Source: Paracoccaceae bacterium (GTDB taxonomy: Bacteria; Pseudomonadota; Alphaproteobacteria; Rhodobacterales; Rhodobacteraceae). From it: a stretch of 36,200 nucleotides of DNA. The notes below the pieces were generated by a model, which made no database searches, was not told where the DNA came from, and was given only the letters and a program-made list of their open reading frames with translations. Position numbers and translations under genes: made by a program. Position 1 is the first letter of the stretch; the number at the start of each line of letters is the position of its first letter. The stretch spans positions 1 through 36,200 of the forward strand of contig JAAXIY010000011.1 in assembly GCA_012270125.1 (NCBI GenBank). The letters are read 5' to 3'. Below are positions 1 through 7,127 of the stretch, in pieces.

Positions 1-65
1 AGGAAGCACCAGCTGAAGAGGCCGCAGCAGACGAAGCGCCAGCAGCCGAGGAAGCTAAAGGCTAA
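1..65 (+). CDS. rpsP: 30S ribosomal protein S16, C-terminal end (partial)
   Basis: Only the last 20 codons are in the window, reading an Ala/Glu-rich tail that ends with AAEEAKG and TAA at 63-65. The S16 core lies upstream of the window. Many Rhodobacteraceae S16 proteins carry an acidic Ala/Glu extension of this kind, and rpsP normally comes directly before rimM-trmD-rplS, which follow here. S16 is an assembly protein of the small ribosomal subunit. The call rests on position and tail composition, because no conserved core residue is visible. Confidence 0.75.
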   Translation, partial: EAPAEEAAADEAPAAEEAKG

Positions 66-75
66 GCACGTAAAC

Positions 76-121
76 TTTCCAACAATTGCCACTGGGAATA
101 TCTGGTAGCAATTGTTGGAAA
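76..121. repeat. 14-bp perfect inverted repeat after rpsP
   Basis: Positions 76-89 (TTTCCAACAATTGC) are exactly complementary to 108-121, around an 18-base loop. There is no T-run after the second arm, so it is not a classic intrinsic terminator. It could protect the rpsP mRNA 3' end or partly uncouple rpsP from the genes downstream. Confidence 0.6.
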
Positions 122-160
122 ATACTTTGAATAACCACAAAAAATTAATACAAAACTAAA

Positions 161-310
161 ATGTTATTCAGACCATTAAGATTGCTTATAATTATTGGCG
201 CAGCTTTTATAGCTGGTATAATATATGAAAAGCAAAAATATAAAGAAATGTGTGGCGAAATTGGTGGAACGTTAACTGAGTCAATCTGTAAAATCCAAAT
301 TCAAGATTAG
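161..310 (+). CDS. 49-aa single-pass membrane peptide of unknown function
   Basis: The frame runs ATG 161 to TAG 308-310. It begins MLFRPLRLLIIIGAAFIAGI, a basic start followed by one hydrophobic helix (about residues 7-21). A short charged stretch (YEKQKYKEM) follows, then a C-terminal part with two cysteines (CGEIGGTLTESIC), which could form a disulfide in the periplasm or bind a metal. I do not know a named family, but I recall similar short peptides with a helix and a C-x-x-x-G-G...C tail in this place in other Rhodobacteraceae; I cannot check that here. No clear Shine-Dalgarno sequence precedes the ATG. It lies between rpsP and rimM on the same strand and is probably co-transcribed with them. 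Its function is unknown. Confidence 0.6.
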   Translation: MLFRPLRLLIIIGAAFIAGIIYEKQKYKEMCGEIGGTLTESICKIQIQD

Positions 311-352
311 TTTAATTGTTTTATCGAATATCCGAAGTAAGGAATTTTACAC

Positions 353-865
353 ATGGCAGAACTCATTTGCGTAGGAGCGATTGCTGGAGCCTTTGGTGTA
401 AAAGGCGAAGTTCGCTTGAAAAGTTTTACAACCTCTCCAGAAGCAATAGCTGATTATGCTCCATTATTTACCGAGAACGGGGACATTCAATACGACGTAG
501 TGATAACAGGTGAAACAAAAAATGGTTTGTCAGCAAGAATGTCTGGAATTATCTCAAAGGAAGAGGCAGATAATTTAAAGGGAACAAAACTATATGCTTC
601 ACGAGAAAGTTTTCCCGAACTCCACGAAGATGAGTATTATCATGCAGATTTAATAGGTCTAAGTGTTCAAAATTTAGACGGTACCCATATTGGAAAAGTT
701 AAGTCTGTTCTTAATCATGGCGCATCTGATTTGCTAGAGATCAACACCAAAATATCAAATAAAACAATCTTAATACCATTCACTAGAAAAATTGTTCCAA
801 AAGTTGATATTCAAAAATCACTCGTAATTGTTGACCCACCAGAAGGGCTTTTTTCAAATGACTGA
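353..865 (+). CDS. rimM: Ribosome maturation factor RimM
   Basis: The 170-aa protein starts MAELICVGAIAGAFGVKGEV, the typical RimM N-terminal barrel with the G-x-x-G-x-x-G-x-V pattern. The PRC-barrel part follows (EYYHADLIGLSVQNLDG, IGKVKSVLNHGASDLLEI), ending in IPFTRKIVPKVDI. RimM binds S19 in the 30S head and helps late assembly and 16S processing. A TAAGGA ribosome binding site lies about 12 bases before the ATG. The 3' end overlaps the chosen trmD start by 8 bases, so the two are probably translationally coupled. Length and order (rpsP-rimM-trmD-rplS) are standard. Confidence 0.95.
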   Translation: MAELICVGAIAGAFGVKGEVRLKSFTTSPEAIADYAPLFTENGDIQYDVVITGETKNGLSARMSGIISKEEADNLKGTKLYASRESFPELHEDEYYHADLIGLSVQNLDGTHIGKVKSVLNHGASDLLEINTKISNKTILIPFTRKIVPKVDIQKSLVIVDPPEGLFSND

Positions 866-1670
866 AAAATCCGTATCGCATGGGAGAAAATCTATATCAG
901 TTTCAGCAAAACCTAGAGAGTTGATGACAAAAAACCCACGCCTAACAGATATATGGACAGCGGATGTGATAACGCTATTCCCTGAGTCTTTTCCAGGATT
1001 ATTAGGTGAAAGCCTAATAGGTAGCGCATTAGCAAAAAAACTTTGGACGCTTCAGACCGTCAATCTGCGAGACTATGGTATTGGCCCACATAAAAAGGTT
1101 GATGATACTCCAGCAGGAGGCGGATCTGGATTAGTTATACGTGCAGACGTGTTAGAGCCCGCACTAGAAAAATCAATTTCAAACTACCCGAACGGCAGAC
1201 CATTAATTTATATGTCTCCAAGAGGGAAACCTTTTGAGCAGAGACATGCCAAAAAATGGGCTGCAGGGCCTGGTGTGATAATTTTATGCGGTAGGTTTGA
1301 GGGAATTGATGAGAGAATTCTGGAGAGCTATGATATTGAGGAAATATCCTTGGGTGACTTCGTGATGACCGGTGGGGAAATTGCAGCACAAGCAATCATT
1401 GATACTACTGTTCGTTTACTACCTGGCGTTCTCGGCAATCCAGAAAGCATAGTAGATGAGAGCCACACTAGTGGTTTACTAGAGTATCCTCAATATACTA
1501 AACCATCTGAATGGAAAAATAAAAAAGTCCCAGAGATTTTATTGTCAGGCCATCATGAAAATATTGCAAAATGGAGATTAAATCAGTCCATAGCTACGAC
1601 CAAAAAAAACAGGCCTGATCTATGGAAAGCTTGGAATATTTCAAAAAATAAACCAAATTTAAAAGATTAA
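858..1670 (+). CDS. trmD: tRNA (guanine-37-N1)-methyltransferase TrmD
   Basis: TrmD uses S-adenosylmethionine to methylate G37 next to the anticodon, which prevents +1 frameshifting. The SPOUT fold is clear: WTADVITLFPESFPGLLGES near the start, DDTPAGGGSGLV, the trefoil-knot segments YMSPRGKPFEQ and ILCGRFEGIDERILE, and EISLGDFVMTGGE, followed by the C-terminal helical domain (PQYTKPSEW, LLSGHHENIAKWR). An N-terminal extension of about 30 residues (SHGRKSISVSAKPREL) is typical of Rhodobacteraceae. The frame is open from ATG 828, but I chose ATG 858 because it gives MTEKSVSHGRKS, places AGAAGG at 841-846 as ribosome binding site, and overlaps the rimM stop by only 8 bases. The protein is 270 aa. 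Confidence 0.95.
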   Translation: MTEKSVSHGRKSISVSAKPRELMTKNPRLTDIWTADVITLFPESFPGLLGESLIGSALAKKLWTLQTVNLRDYGIGPHKKVDDTPAGGGSGLVIRADVLEPALEKSISNYPNGRPLIYMSPRGKPFEQRHAKKWAAGPGVIILCGRFEGIDERILESYDIEEISLGDFVMTGGEIAAQAIIDTTVRLLPGVLGNPESIVDESHTSGLLEYPQYTKPSEWKNKKVPEILLSGHHENIAKWRLNQSIATTKKNRPDLWKAWNISKNKPNLKD

Positions 1671-1678
1671 ATTTGGTT
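1651..1678 (-). terminator. AT-rich 12-bp hairpin over the trmD stop; T-tract only on the minus strand
   Basis: AACCAAATTTAA (1651-1662) pairs exactly with 1667-1678 around the loop AAGA. Read on the minus strand the stem is followed by TTTATTTTTT, as in an intrinsic terminator. Read on the plus strand no T-tract follows. No minus-strand gene ends here, so it may serve as a block to antisense transcription or as an mRNA 3' stabiliser for trmD. Confidence 0.4.
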
Positions 1679-1753
1679 AAACCTGGAACTGCGCTCTAAA
1701 AAATAAAAACTTGCCATTTATTTATTTTCAATTTAAACGCAGCCCATGCTAAC

Positions 1754-1936
1754 GGTCTGTAAAACAGGCCTGCAGGTTTTTATACTTAGTTTATCACTGA
1801 TGACAAAAAATAAAATCTGCAGCTAAACAAAAAATTGGTTGCACACTCTGTTGGACTTGTTGAAAAATAGGGATCCAAAGCAAACGTCGGAGCTCTGAAC
1901 CTTTTAAATATAAGACGGAAAAACCGTGTTTAAAGG
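1754..1936 (+). promoter_or_regulatory. Structured leader before rplS, with a hairpin covering its ribosome binding site
   Basis: The 275-base trmD-rplS gap has no gene. Three folds can be drawn by eye. GGTCTGT 1754-1760 pairs with 1764-1770 (loop AAA). CTGCAGGTTTT 1770-1780 pairs with 1812-1822 with one G-T pair; it shares C1770 with the first fold, so the two compete. CCTTTTAAA 1900-1908 pairs with TTTAAAGG 1929-1936 with one bulged T (1905), capped by ACGG/CCGT (1915-1918/1924-1927). The last fold buries most of the rplS Shine-Dalgarno AAAGGAG (1932-1938). Ribosomal protein operons are often autoregulated through such leaders; that this one is, is inference. Confidence 0.4.
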
Positions 1937-1945
1937 AGATTAGCG

Positions 1946-2326
1946 ATGGATATGATCGCACAAATAGAGGCCGAACAAATCGCCTCTTTGAGCAAAGATA
2001 TACCAGATTTTAAAGCTGGTGATACAATTAAGGTTGGATATAAAGTTACTGAGGGCTCTAGGTCACGCGTTCAAAACTATGAAGGTGTGTGCATCGCTCG
2101 GAAGAACGGAAACGGCATTGCGGGTTCCTTTACTGTAAGAAAAATATCATTTGGCGAAGGTGTTGAACGGGTATTTCCTCTATACTCAACCAATATTGAA
2201 AGTATTACAGTGGTTCGAAGAGGTCGTGTTCGACGAGCTAAACTTTACTACTTGAGGTCGCGCAGAGGTAAATCTGCAAGAATTGCTGAAGATACTCACT
2301 ACAAGCCAAAAGCTGAAAAAGAGTAA
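1946..2326 (+). CDS. rplS: 50S ribosomal protein L19
   Basis: The 126-aa protein contains [53 protein letters not shown] and [20 protein letters not shown], which is L19 throughout and close to the Rhodobacteraceae form. L19 sits at the 30S-50S interface. The ATG follows AAAGGAG at 1932-1938 with 7 bases between, which fixes the start; an internal ATG two codons later is less well placed. rpmE follows 9 bases after the stop, so the two form one unit that ends at the terminator at 2583-2606. The upstream leader can fold over the ribosome binding site. Confidence 0.97.
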   Translation: MDMIAQIEAEQIASLSKDIPDFKAGDTIKVGYKVTEGSRSRVQNYEGVCIARKNGNGIAGSFTVRKISFGEGVERVFPLYSTNIESITVVRRGRVRRAKLYYLRSRRGKSARIAEDTHYKPKAEKE

Positions 2327-2335
2327 GGATATAAA

Positions 2336-2557
2336 ATGAAAAAAGATATTCATCCCGATTACCATTTCATAAATGTAAAGCTTACTGATGGCTCTATTGT
2401 AAAAATGCGGTCAACATGGGGCAAAGATGGAGAGACTTTATCTTTAGATATTGACCCAACCGCGCACCCAGCATGGACTGGTGGCGGACAACGGTTACTT
2501 GACCAAGGCGGTCGAGTATCAAAGTTCAAGAAAAAGTATGAGGGTTTGGGCTTCTAA
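2336..2557 (+). CDS. rpmE: 50S ribosomal protein L31
   Basis: The 73-aa protein begins [20 protein letters not shown], with [26 protein letters not shown] in the middle and [16 protein letters not shown] at the end. The zinc-binding cysteines of classical type A L31 are absent; the protein has no cysteine. This matches the zinc-independent L31 seen in Rhodobacteraceae. Its start is 9 bases after the rplS stop, with AAGGAT upstream as ribosome binding site. The strong terminator at 2583 closes the operon. Confidence 0.95.
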   Translation: MKKDIHPDYHFINVKLTDGSIVKMRSTWGKDGETLSLDIDPTAHPAWTGGGQRLLDQGGRVSKFKKKYEGLGF

Positions 2558-2582
2558 ACTATAAAACTCAAACATTGGATTA

Positions 2583-2606
2583 GCCGCTCACTTGAGCGGC
2601 TTTTTT
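2583..2606 (+). terminator. Intrinsic terminator of the rplS-rpmE operon
   Basis: GCCGCTC (2583-2589) pairs with GAGCGGC (2594-2600) around ACTT, followed by six T. It lies 25 bases after the rpmE stop. Confidence 0.9.
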
Positions 2607-2659
2607 AATTTTGAATTATTTAGCCCAGATAAGTAAAAAGATCTTAGGGGGCTATAACA

Positions 2660-3808
2660 ATTAATAATCTATTATCACCACTACCCAAATCATCTCCTAG
2701 CATTTGGGTTCACGTATCACAGCCAGATCGTTTCCAGGCGGCTGAACTACTATGTGTTTATCTTAAACAGAGGACACTAAACGAATGTTTACTCAGTTAC
2801 GGCGAAGCATTTAAAAAAAAGCCCAAGGTCTCAGAAAGTTTTCAGCTTATTGGAAAAATTTCAGATCAACTATCGTCACCAAATTTTTTCCAAAAATACG
2901 AACCTAAAGTTGTAATTTGTTTAGATGGGCCCCTACCATATCTTTTAAAATCGTGCGTTAAGAAAAAAAAATATTTTGGTATTCTAGCGGATCTGCGATC
3001 TGAGAGTTTACCAAAAAGAAAATTCAGGCTAATTCCAAACTTCAAGATGTCTGAATTCAATAACTTTGACATTATCTTTCCAGAAAATGAAAGGATTGCA
3101 TCTCAGTTATTACGAAGTTCTTTGGAACAAAATAAAATAAAGGGGGTAGGCCTATCACAGTCTTCGCTTGTACCTCAACAATTTCCAGAAGCCGACGATA
3201 GTTTGCTCAATCTTCATGGAAGGCCAAAATGGGCAGCCTTAAATATTCAGGAAGACGAAATTGAGGTAGTGCTTAAAGCTCATCAGAAAGTACTAAAAAC
3301 TGCTCATAGATATTGTCTTACCATTTCATTATCGGACCCCAAGTTTGAAATTAAATTGCAAGAGCTTTGTAATAGATTAGATTTACGTTTAGGAATTTTG
3401 GATGAACAGCAAATTTCTGAAGAAGCTGTACAAGTTTATTTTTCGAGGGAATCTGAGGATGCAAACAAGTTAATGCGCTTATCGCCTGTGGTTTTTAATG
3501 GGAATACTCTTTCAGAACGAAACAAACAAGAAAATCCGCTGGTTGCCGCAAGTCTATGTTGTGGTATCCTTTATGGAGTAAATACCGGCATCTACTCGGA
3601 AGAATATAAGGGACTGACTAATGCGGGCGCTGCAATTCAGATCACAAATAGTAATGAGTTAGCAACTGAGATTAATAAGCTTTATTTGGCAAATAAAGTA
3701 GCAGATATGGGAGTAGCCGCACTTGATTTTATTTCTTCAGGAGCTGAAATTACCGATCAAATCGTGGAATTTGTTTTTGATTACTTGAATCACAGAGACT
3801 TAATATGA
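2660..3808 (+). CDS. Divergent Kdo-transferase-like (KdtA/WaaA-family) protein, apparent ATT start
   Basis: The frame is open from 2648 (TAG at 2645) to the TGA at 3806-3808. It has no ATG, GTG or TTG before ATG 3047, yet homology-like sequence begins far upstream. AGGGGG at 2646-2650 lies 9 bases before ATT 2660, so I propose an ATT start giving 382 aa. N-terminal SIWVHVSQPDRFQAAEL resembles the KdtA segment IWIHAVSVGE, VVICLDGPLPYLLK resembles the ETELWPN region, and the C-terminal part NGNTLSERNKQENPLVAASL resembles GGSLV..GGQNPLEPAAL. In WaaA the Glu of SVGE is the catalytic base; here the aligned residue appears to be Arg. The gene overlaps lpxK by ATGA and may act in lipid A-core assembly, though activity is doubtful. 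A frameshift upstream or a later start at 3047 are alternatives. Confidence 0.65.
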   Translation: MNNLLSPLPKSSPSIWVHVSQPDRFQAAELLCVYLKQRTLNECLLSYGEAFKKKPKVSESFQLIGKISDQLSSPNFFQKYEPKVVICLDGPLPYLLKSCVKKKKYFGILADLRSESLPKRKFRLIPNFKMSEFNNFDIIFPENERIASQLLRSSLEQNKIKGVGLSQSSLVPQQFPEADDSLLNLHGRPKWAALNIQEDEIEVVLKAHQKVLKTAHRYCLTISLSDPKFEIKLQELCNRLDLRLGILDEQQISEEAVQVYFSRESEDANKLMRLSPVVFNGNTLSERNKQENPLVAASLCCGILYGVNTGIYSEEYKGLTNAGAAIQITNSNELATEINKLYLANKVADMGVAALDFISSGAEITDQIVEFVFDYLNHRDLI

Positions 3809-4764
3809 AAACTCCAAAATTTTGGTATGAACCTCCGTCATGGAAAGCATCAATATTTTTGCCCTTGGGGTTACTTTATAATTTATTTTCTTCTCTCCGA
3901 TTAAAATTTGGGAAACCCAAAAAATTCAATTGTTTTACTATATGTGTAGGTAACTTAAACATCGGAGGCACAGGTAAAACGCCTGCAACAATAGCTCTCG
4001 CCCAACACTTTCAGGCGAGACAACTAAATGTACACATTGTATCCCGTGGATACAAAGGACAGTTTCGAGGAACTTTTTTAGTAAATCCGAAAAAACATAA
4101 GTCAGATCAGGTGGGTGATGAACCCCTTTTAATGTCTGAGTTCACACCTGTTTGGGTTTCAAAAAAGAGAAAAAATGGCATTGCAGCGGCTGAGCGAGCT
4201 GGTGCACAAATTGTTTTACTAGACGACGGGTACCAAGATCCAAGCATCAATAAAGATTTTTCATTTGTGGTTGTTGATGGAAAGAACGGCTTTGGGAATA
4301 AGAAATGCATACCCGCAGGTCCACTAAGGGAAAGTATCAATCAAGGTTTAAAACGATGTGATGCATTAATTATTGTAGGGAAACTAGAGTACAAATTTAA
4401 TGACCTCCCAAAGTCTATTAAAATTATGCATGCGAGATTAGAGCCACTTCAAACCGGCATGGATTGGACAGACGGTAAATACTTAGCATTTGCTGGGATA
4501 GCAGACCCTAACAAATTTTTTGCAACTCTTGATTCACTAGGCGCTAATTTAGTTGATTGCGTAGCATTAAACGATCATCAAAAACTTAACAGGAAAATTT
4601 TAAGGCGTTTGGAACGTGACGCATTAACGGCTGAAGCTCAGTTAGTTACCACCGAAAAAGATGCCGTTCGTCTTCCAACCAATTTCCGTAATAAAGTTAT
4701 TTCAGTACCTGTAAGAATGATATTTGATAACGAAAGTGAACTTGAGCATCTTATAAAAATTTAA
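3805..4764 (+). CDS. lpxK: Tetraacyldisaccharide 4'-kinase LpxK
   Basis: LpxK phosphorylates the 4' position of the lipid A disaccharide at the inner membrane, the sixth step of the Raetz pathway. The 319-aa protein begins MKTPKFWYEPPSW and has a hydrophobic N-terminal segment (about 17-31). The P-loop follows as CVGNLNIGGTGKTPATIAL (GGTGKT at 54-59), then ILSRGY-like IVSRGYKG, DQVGDEPLLMS, LLDDGYQDPSINKDFSFVVVD and GPLRES, all LpxK landmarks, and TTEKDAVRLP near the end. The start overlaps the stop of the Kdo-transferase-like gene (ATGA), which indicates translational coupling. It converges on the CoA-transferase gene with only 8 bases between, and no terminator is visible there. Confidence 0.95.
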   Translation: MKTPKFWYEPPSWKASIFLPLGLLYNLFSSLRLKFGKPKKFNCFTICVGNLNIGGTGKTPATIALAQHFQARQLNVHIVSRGYKGQFRGTFLVNPKKHKSDQVGDEPLLMSEFTPVWVSKKRKNGIAAAERAGAQIVLLDDGYQDPSINKDFSFVVVDGKNGFGNKKCIPAGPLRESINQGLKRCDALIIVGKLEYKFNDLPKSIKIMHARLEPLQTGMDWTDGKYLAFAGIADPNKFFATLDSLGANLVDCVALNDHQKLNRKILRRLERDALTAEAQLVTTEKDAVRLPTNFRNKVISVPVRMIFDNESELEHLIKI

Positions 4765-4772
4765 AACTAACC

Positions 4773-5894
4773 TTAAAACTTACTATCATCCTGGCCCAAT
4801 TTAGGAGAAGGTGCCTGCATTTTTAATTTTGCATCGGAAAACTTAAACGGCGAAGCCACACCACGTACATTTTTAAAATTTAATTCCATCTCACGAGAGA
4901 TCACTTGTGGATCTTTGAAAACCTCTTCCATTGTGTTGATTGGACCTGCTGGAACGTTTTTGTCTTCACATAGTTTTAAAAGAGTATTCTTTTCCAAAAG
5001 CCTTATAGCGGTAGACAATGTTGAAGTAAGTTGATTACGGTTTAAAACTCTCTGTTTATTAGTTACAAAAAGTGGGTTTTGGCTTAGATTTTCTAAGTCT
5101 AAGATGCTGCATAGCCTAGCAAACTGACCATCATTTCCAACTGCAATTATTATATGGCCATCAGAACATTCAAAAACTTGGTAGGGGCAAAGATTAGGAT
5201 GAATATTCCCTACTCTTTCTGGTGAAACACCTGTGCTCATAAAATTCATCGCTTGATTAACCATTACAGAAACTGCACAGTCTAGAAGAGCCATATCAAT
5301 ATGTTGGCCCTGCCCCGTATTATTCCGCATATGAAGCGCGGATAATATTGCCGTAGTTGCATATAAGCCAGTAAATAAGTCTGTCACCGCCACGCCAGCC
5401 CTTTGTGGCATTCCGCCGGACTCTCCGGTTATTGACATAAAGCCACTCATCCCTTGAATTATATAGTCATAGCCAGCTCTGTGAGCATACGGCCCAGTCT
5501 GTCCAAAACCAGTTATCGAACAATAAATTAAAGCTGGATTAATAGATTTAACACTTTCGTAATCAAACCCATATTTTTTTAAGCCTCCAACTTTAAAATT
5601 TTCAACTAGGATATCTGAAGAAATAATTAATTCTTTCAAGCGCTGTTGATCATCCTCATTTGTTAAATCAATAATAATGCTTGCTTTTCCCCTATTACAC
5701 GAGTGAAAATATGCGGCTGAGCTTTCTCCATCATGATCTATAAAAGGTGGACCCCAGCCTCTCGTATCATCACCATTTCGAGCTTCAACTTTAATGACTT
5801 CTGCGCCCAAATCAGCGAGAGTTTGCCCTGCAAAGGGCCCAGCTAAAATACGAGCCAGCTCTATAACACGCAGACCTTCTAAGGGCGCTTTCAT
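4773..5894 (-). CDS. CaiB/BaiF (family III) CoA-transferase
   Basis: Family III CoA-transferases move CoA between carboxylic acids through an aspartyl-CoA intermediate. The 373-aa protein starts MKAPLEGLRVIELARILAGP, with LADLGAEVIKVEARNGDDTR and NRGKASIIIDL typical of the family. The catalytic aspartate is probably D172 in GVAVTDLFTGLYA. The length is normal. The donor and acceptor cannot be read from sequence; paralogues act on oxalate, carnitine, succinate, itaconate, mesaconate and others. Its ATG overlaps the stop of the DsbA-like gene by 4 bases (ATGA), so it is the last gene of a minus-strand unit with dsbA-like and DUF721. No metabolic partner lies nearby. Confidence 0.9.
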   Translation of the reverse strand: MKAPLEGLRVIELARILAGPFAGQTLADLGAEVIKVEARNGDDTRGWGPPFIDHDGESSAAYFHSCNRGKASIIIDLTNEDDQQRLKELIISSDILVENFKVGGLKKYGFDYESVKSINPALIYCSITGFGQTGPYAHRAGYDYIIQGMSGFMSITGESGGMPQRAGVAVTDLFTGLYATTAILSALHMRNNTGQGQHIDMALLDCAVSVMVNQAMNFMSTGVSPERVGNIHPNLCPYQVFECSDGHIIIAVGNDGQFARLCSILDLENLSQNPLFVTNKQRVLNRNQLTSTLSTAIRLLEKNTLLKLCEDKNVPAGPINTMEEVFKDPQVISREMELNFKNVRGVASPFKFSDAKLKMQAPSPKLGQDDSKF

Positions 5895-6565
5895 GATTTC
5901 TCTAAAATCTCGTCTAAAATTTCTTTCAATTGTTCATAGCTTTGGTTGGAATGCTTTTCACCATTTATTAAAAACGTTGGGGTAGATTTTATTCCATCTC
6001 TTTTAGCATTTTCACTGTACCACTCGACTAAAGCCCTTAACTTCCCACTATCTTGTAGGCAGGTATTTAGCTTCTCTTCATCTAGCCCAGCCAAAAGACC
6101 AATTTTTCTCAATTTGCTAACAATCGCTATATCGCTTTCCGCACGAGCCCAATCTGACTGTTTTCGATATATCTGATCAGTCATTCCAAAAAACTTTTCA
6201 GGACCAGCACATCGAGCAATCATTGATGCCCACATACCGTACTTATCAAAATACACCTCTCGATAAATGAACTTAACGAGCCCTTTATCAATATAATTAG
6301 CTTTTAATTCTGGATACACGTCAGAATGAAATTTTGCACAATGAGGACATGTGAAAGATGCATATTCGATCATTTCAACGGAAGCATCCTGGTCACCTTG
6401 CGTCATTTCGATAATATGCCCGCTATTTTCTGAAGTTTCTTCTGCATTTGCTGAGTAGGGAAGGTCAAATTCAATTTGTTGCCCTTTTGAGTTACTGAAT
6501 TGTAAGAAATAGACAGCTCCAAAAATTAGCAGAAATACCGACAAAAGTGATGATAACTTACGCAT
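5891..6565 (-). CDS. DsbA-family periplasmic thiol-disulfide oxidoreductase
   Basis: The 224-aa protein has an N-terminal signal peptide or anchor (MRKLSSLLSVFLLIFGAVYF), then a thioredoxin fold with an inserted helical domain. The active site is EYASFTCPHCAKFH, with CPHC at 73-76 as in E. coli DsbA, and STPTFLINGEK carries the cis-Pro loop. FIYREVYFDKYGMWASMIARC is the helical insert. It should act in the periplasm, oxidising or isomerising secreted proteins. It lies 5 bases after the DUF721 gene and overlaps the CoA-transferase start by 4 bases. The order mutY, DUF721, dsbA is, to my knowledge, common in Rhodobacteraceae. Confidence 0.9.
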   Translation of the reverse strand: MRKLSSLLSVFLLIFGAVYFLQFSNSKGQQIEFDLPYSANAEETSENSGHIIEMTQGDQDASVEMIEYASFTCPHCAKFHSDVYPELKANYIDKGLVKFIYREVYFDKYGMWASMIARCAGPEKFFGMTDQIYRKQSDWARAESDIAIVSKLRKIGLLAGLDEEKLNTCLQDSGKLRALVEWYSENAKRDGIKSTPTFLINGEKHSNQSYEQLKEILDEILEKS

Positions 6566-6570
6566 TATGT

Positions 6571-7077
6571 TTACCTTTCAGACGAAGAACTATTCTCTAA
6601 CTTTGTAAATACATTAATCGCCAGTTCTTCAAGGGCTTGCCGGAGGTTTTTATCACCAACTTCCTTTAATGCATTCTCAACGCTAGCAGAAATTTCAGTA
6701 TTACTTGTTTGTTGTTTCGAGCTAATACCCTCAGAAATTTTATTTTTTTTAATTACAGCAATTGGCGATGACTGGGTTATTCTAATTTTATGAACGGCAT
6801 TATAACCATAAACAGCATTTATCTTATTACGCATAAACTCTTTTTGCATCTCCAGAATAAGTGCGTTCGATCCAGAAGTTAGAACTGTTAGTGTCGCCCC
6901 TAAACCATCAGTTTTATAACTCACTTTGGTGGGCACCGATATAGATGCGATTTCTTCTCCGACAATCTCACTCCAGTGCGTCAAAACGCGAGATTGAGCA
7001 AAACCTCTTGATTCACTAGCTTTTTGAATATTTTTCTTCAATAAGACTGATGCTTTTTTAAATCCATGTTTTTGCAT
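6571..7077 (-). CDS. DUF721 (DciA-like) protein
   Basis: The 168-aa protein has the DUF721 pattern in its first two thirds: RGFAQSRVLTHWSEIVGEEIASISVPTKVSY, then TLTVLTSGSNALILEMQKEFMRNKINAVYGYNAVHKIRITQ. DciA proteins load or control the replicative helicase DnaB in bacteria that lack DnaC or DnaI; in alphaproteobacteria the DUF721 member is thought to have this role. The C-terminal third (from about residue 115) is polar and low in similarity. It is divergent from mutY, 50 bases apart, and runs into the DsbA-like gene. Confidence 0.8.
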   Translation of the reverse strand: MQKHGFKKASVLLKKNIQKASESRGFAQSRVLTHWSEIVGEEIASISVPTKVSYKTDGLGATLTVLTSGSNALILEMQKEFMRNKINAVYGYNAVHKIRITQSSPIAVIKKNKISEGISSKQQTSNTEISASVENALKEVGDKNLRQALEELAINVFTKLENSSSSER

Positions 7078-7127
7078 TTCTATTTTATAGTATACCTCTT
7101 GCTTGCCGACTTATTTGCAGGAAACTA

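Noticed and set aside
1751-1776. tRNA-like anticodon loop (CTGTAAA) in the trmD-rplS gap
   Set aside because: No acceptor stem, no T-loop sequence and no D arm around it; the short stem is better explained as part of the leader.
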